A stretch of DNA of 55,689 nt from a bacterium (GTDB lineage: Bacteria > Krumholzibacteriota > Krumholzibacteriia > LZORAL124-64-63): positions 1 to 55,689 of the forward strand of contig JAAESD010000476.1 in assembly GCA_024229695.1 (NCBI GenBank), in the 5' to 3' direction. A program made the position numbers and the translations under genes. Under the pieces are notes generated by a model. That model saw only the letters and a program-made list of their open reading frames with translations, was not told where the DNA came from and ran no database searches. Each line of letters starts with the position of its first letter. Position 1 is the first letter of the stretch. Below, piece by piece: positions 55,232 through 55,689 of the stretch.

Positions 55232-55689
55232 TCAGGAAACCTTTCTGCCACTAAAACGCCTGAACCTGATTACCCAAACCATCCATATCGCTTCCCAAAT
55301 TATACTTTTGGACATTTTTGAAATACCGACTTGCCTGTCAACAAACATGATCGGAATCTCTTTCATTGAGAATCCACTTCTCCAACAGAGAACATTCATT
55401 TCGATTTGGAAGGAATACCCGTCGCTACGAATTTTTTCCAGTGGCATAGCTTCCAGAACTTTGCGTCGGAAACATTTGAAACCACCAGTAGAATCTTTAA
55501 TTTTGATGCCAGTTACCAATCGGGCATACAAGTTGGCAAGTACACTGAGAATCACTCGACTCAACGGCCAATTTACAACTGTGATTCCATATAAGTATCT
55601 GCTGCCCAAGACAACATCGTAGTGCTTTATTTCTGTCAGAAATTCATCAAGTGCAGAAGGGTCATGGCTAAAATCGGCATCCATTTCAA
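55232..55689 (-). CDS. GT2 dolichyl/polyprenyl-phosphate mannosyltransferase-like, 5' end cut by window edge
   Basis: 152 codons of the C-terminal part, open at the window end. 'EMDADFSHDPSALDEFL' is the DxD metal-binding motif of DPM1-type enzymes; 'VLGSRYLYG', 'YARLVTGIKIKDSTGGFKCFRRKVLE' and 'GYSFQIEMNVLCWRSGFSMKEIPIMFVDRQVG.SKM' are conserved downstream blocks. Such enzymes move a sugar from a nucleotide to polyprenyl phosphate, giving the donor for GT-C transferases. No C-terminal TM is present in the visible part. The stop lies four bases before the GT fusion start. Confidence 0.9.
   Translation of the reverse strand, partial: EMDADFSHDPSALDEFLTEIKHYDVVLGSRYLYGITVVNWPLSRVILSVLANLYARLVTGIKIKDSTGGFKCFRRKVLEAMPLEKIRSDGYSFQIEMNVLCWRSGFSMKEIPIMFVDRQVGISKMSKSIIWEAIWMVWVIRFRRFSGRKVS

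Overview
The window is a chromosomal segment from a free-living, diderm-type bacterium. Base composition is slightly AT-rich by eye. The best lineage guess is the FCB superphylum or a neighbouring candidate phylum. This rests on a short RpoD without region 1.1 whose region 2 resembles Bacteroidetes/Fibrobacteres proteins, a secreted beta-propeller protein with a 'YPNP' FlgD/T9SS-type C-terminal domain, a UPF-type outer-membrane barrel, and FtsI carrying PASTA domains next to a MurE with the DNPR (meso-DAP) motif. No rRNA or tRNA gene is visible, so a phylum cannot be named.

Layout, left to right. (1) 1-815: truncated GT4 glycosyltransferase. (2) 858-2980: groES-groEL with a sigma70 promoter, a CIRCE-like operator and an intrinsic terminator. 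(3) 3016-13386: an eight-gene leftward operon valS-rodZ-like-uvrB-nadC-birA-coaX-alpha/beta hydrolase-hemolysin III, with most genes overlapping or touching. (4) 13537-16203: a rightward PDZ/multi-TM/GAF/PP2C phosphatase gene, then a tiny transcript with a 21-codon ORF between a promoter and a strong terminator. (5) 16202-19958: a leftward envelope/redox cluster (barrel, FG-GAP protein, DsbD, TlpA-like lipoprotein). (6) 20058-28400: housekeeping genes in mixed orientation (yigZ, rpoD, a GT-C-like membrane protein with TPRs, uppP, a TPR protein, an unknown 145-aa protein, recG, rpmB).

(7) 28407-48478: a nearly complete, leftward division and cell wall (dcw) cluster: mraZ-STAS-rsmH-ftsL-ftsI-murE-murF-mraY-murD-ftsW-murG-murC-ftsQ-ftsA-ftsZ, then two TPR genes, the last fused to a parvulin domain. 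It makes the lipid II precursor (murE/F, mraY, murD, murG, murC), flips or polymerises it (ftsW, ftsI), and builds the divisome (ftsL, ftsQ, ftsA, ftsZ). UppP at 23861-24649 recycles the undecaprenyl carrier. The promoter of mraZ carries helically phased TGG repeats that look like MraZ boxes. (8) 48568-55689: a leftward polysaccharide/envelope operon with tightly overlapping genes: GT2 (partial), a GT2 fused to a degenerate polyprenyl glycosylphosphotransferase, the beta-propeller, a FemAB-like acyltransferase and a Wzx-like flippase.

The most noteworthy items are the GT2/degenerate-PGT fusion, the STAS protein without its phosphorylatable serine inside the dcw cluster, the TPR and TPR-parvulin genes coupled to ftsZ, the 21-codon mini-transcript, and an alpha/beta hydrolase with Gly at the nucleophile position. 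No mobile element, CRISPR array, tRNA or rRNA was seen. No gap without a gene exceeds 300 bases; the longest is 21655-21946. Functions come from motif recognition by eye; no database search was run.
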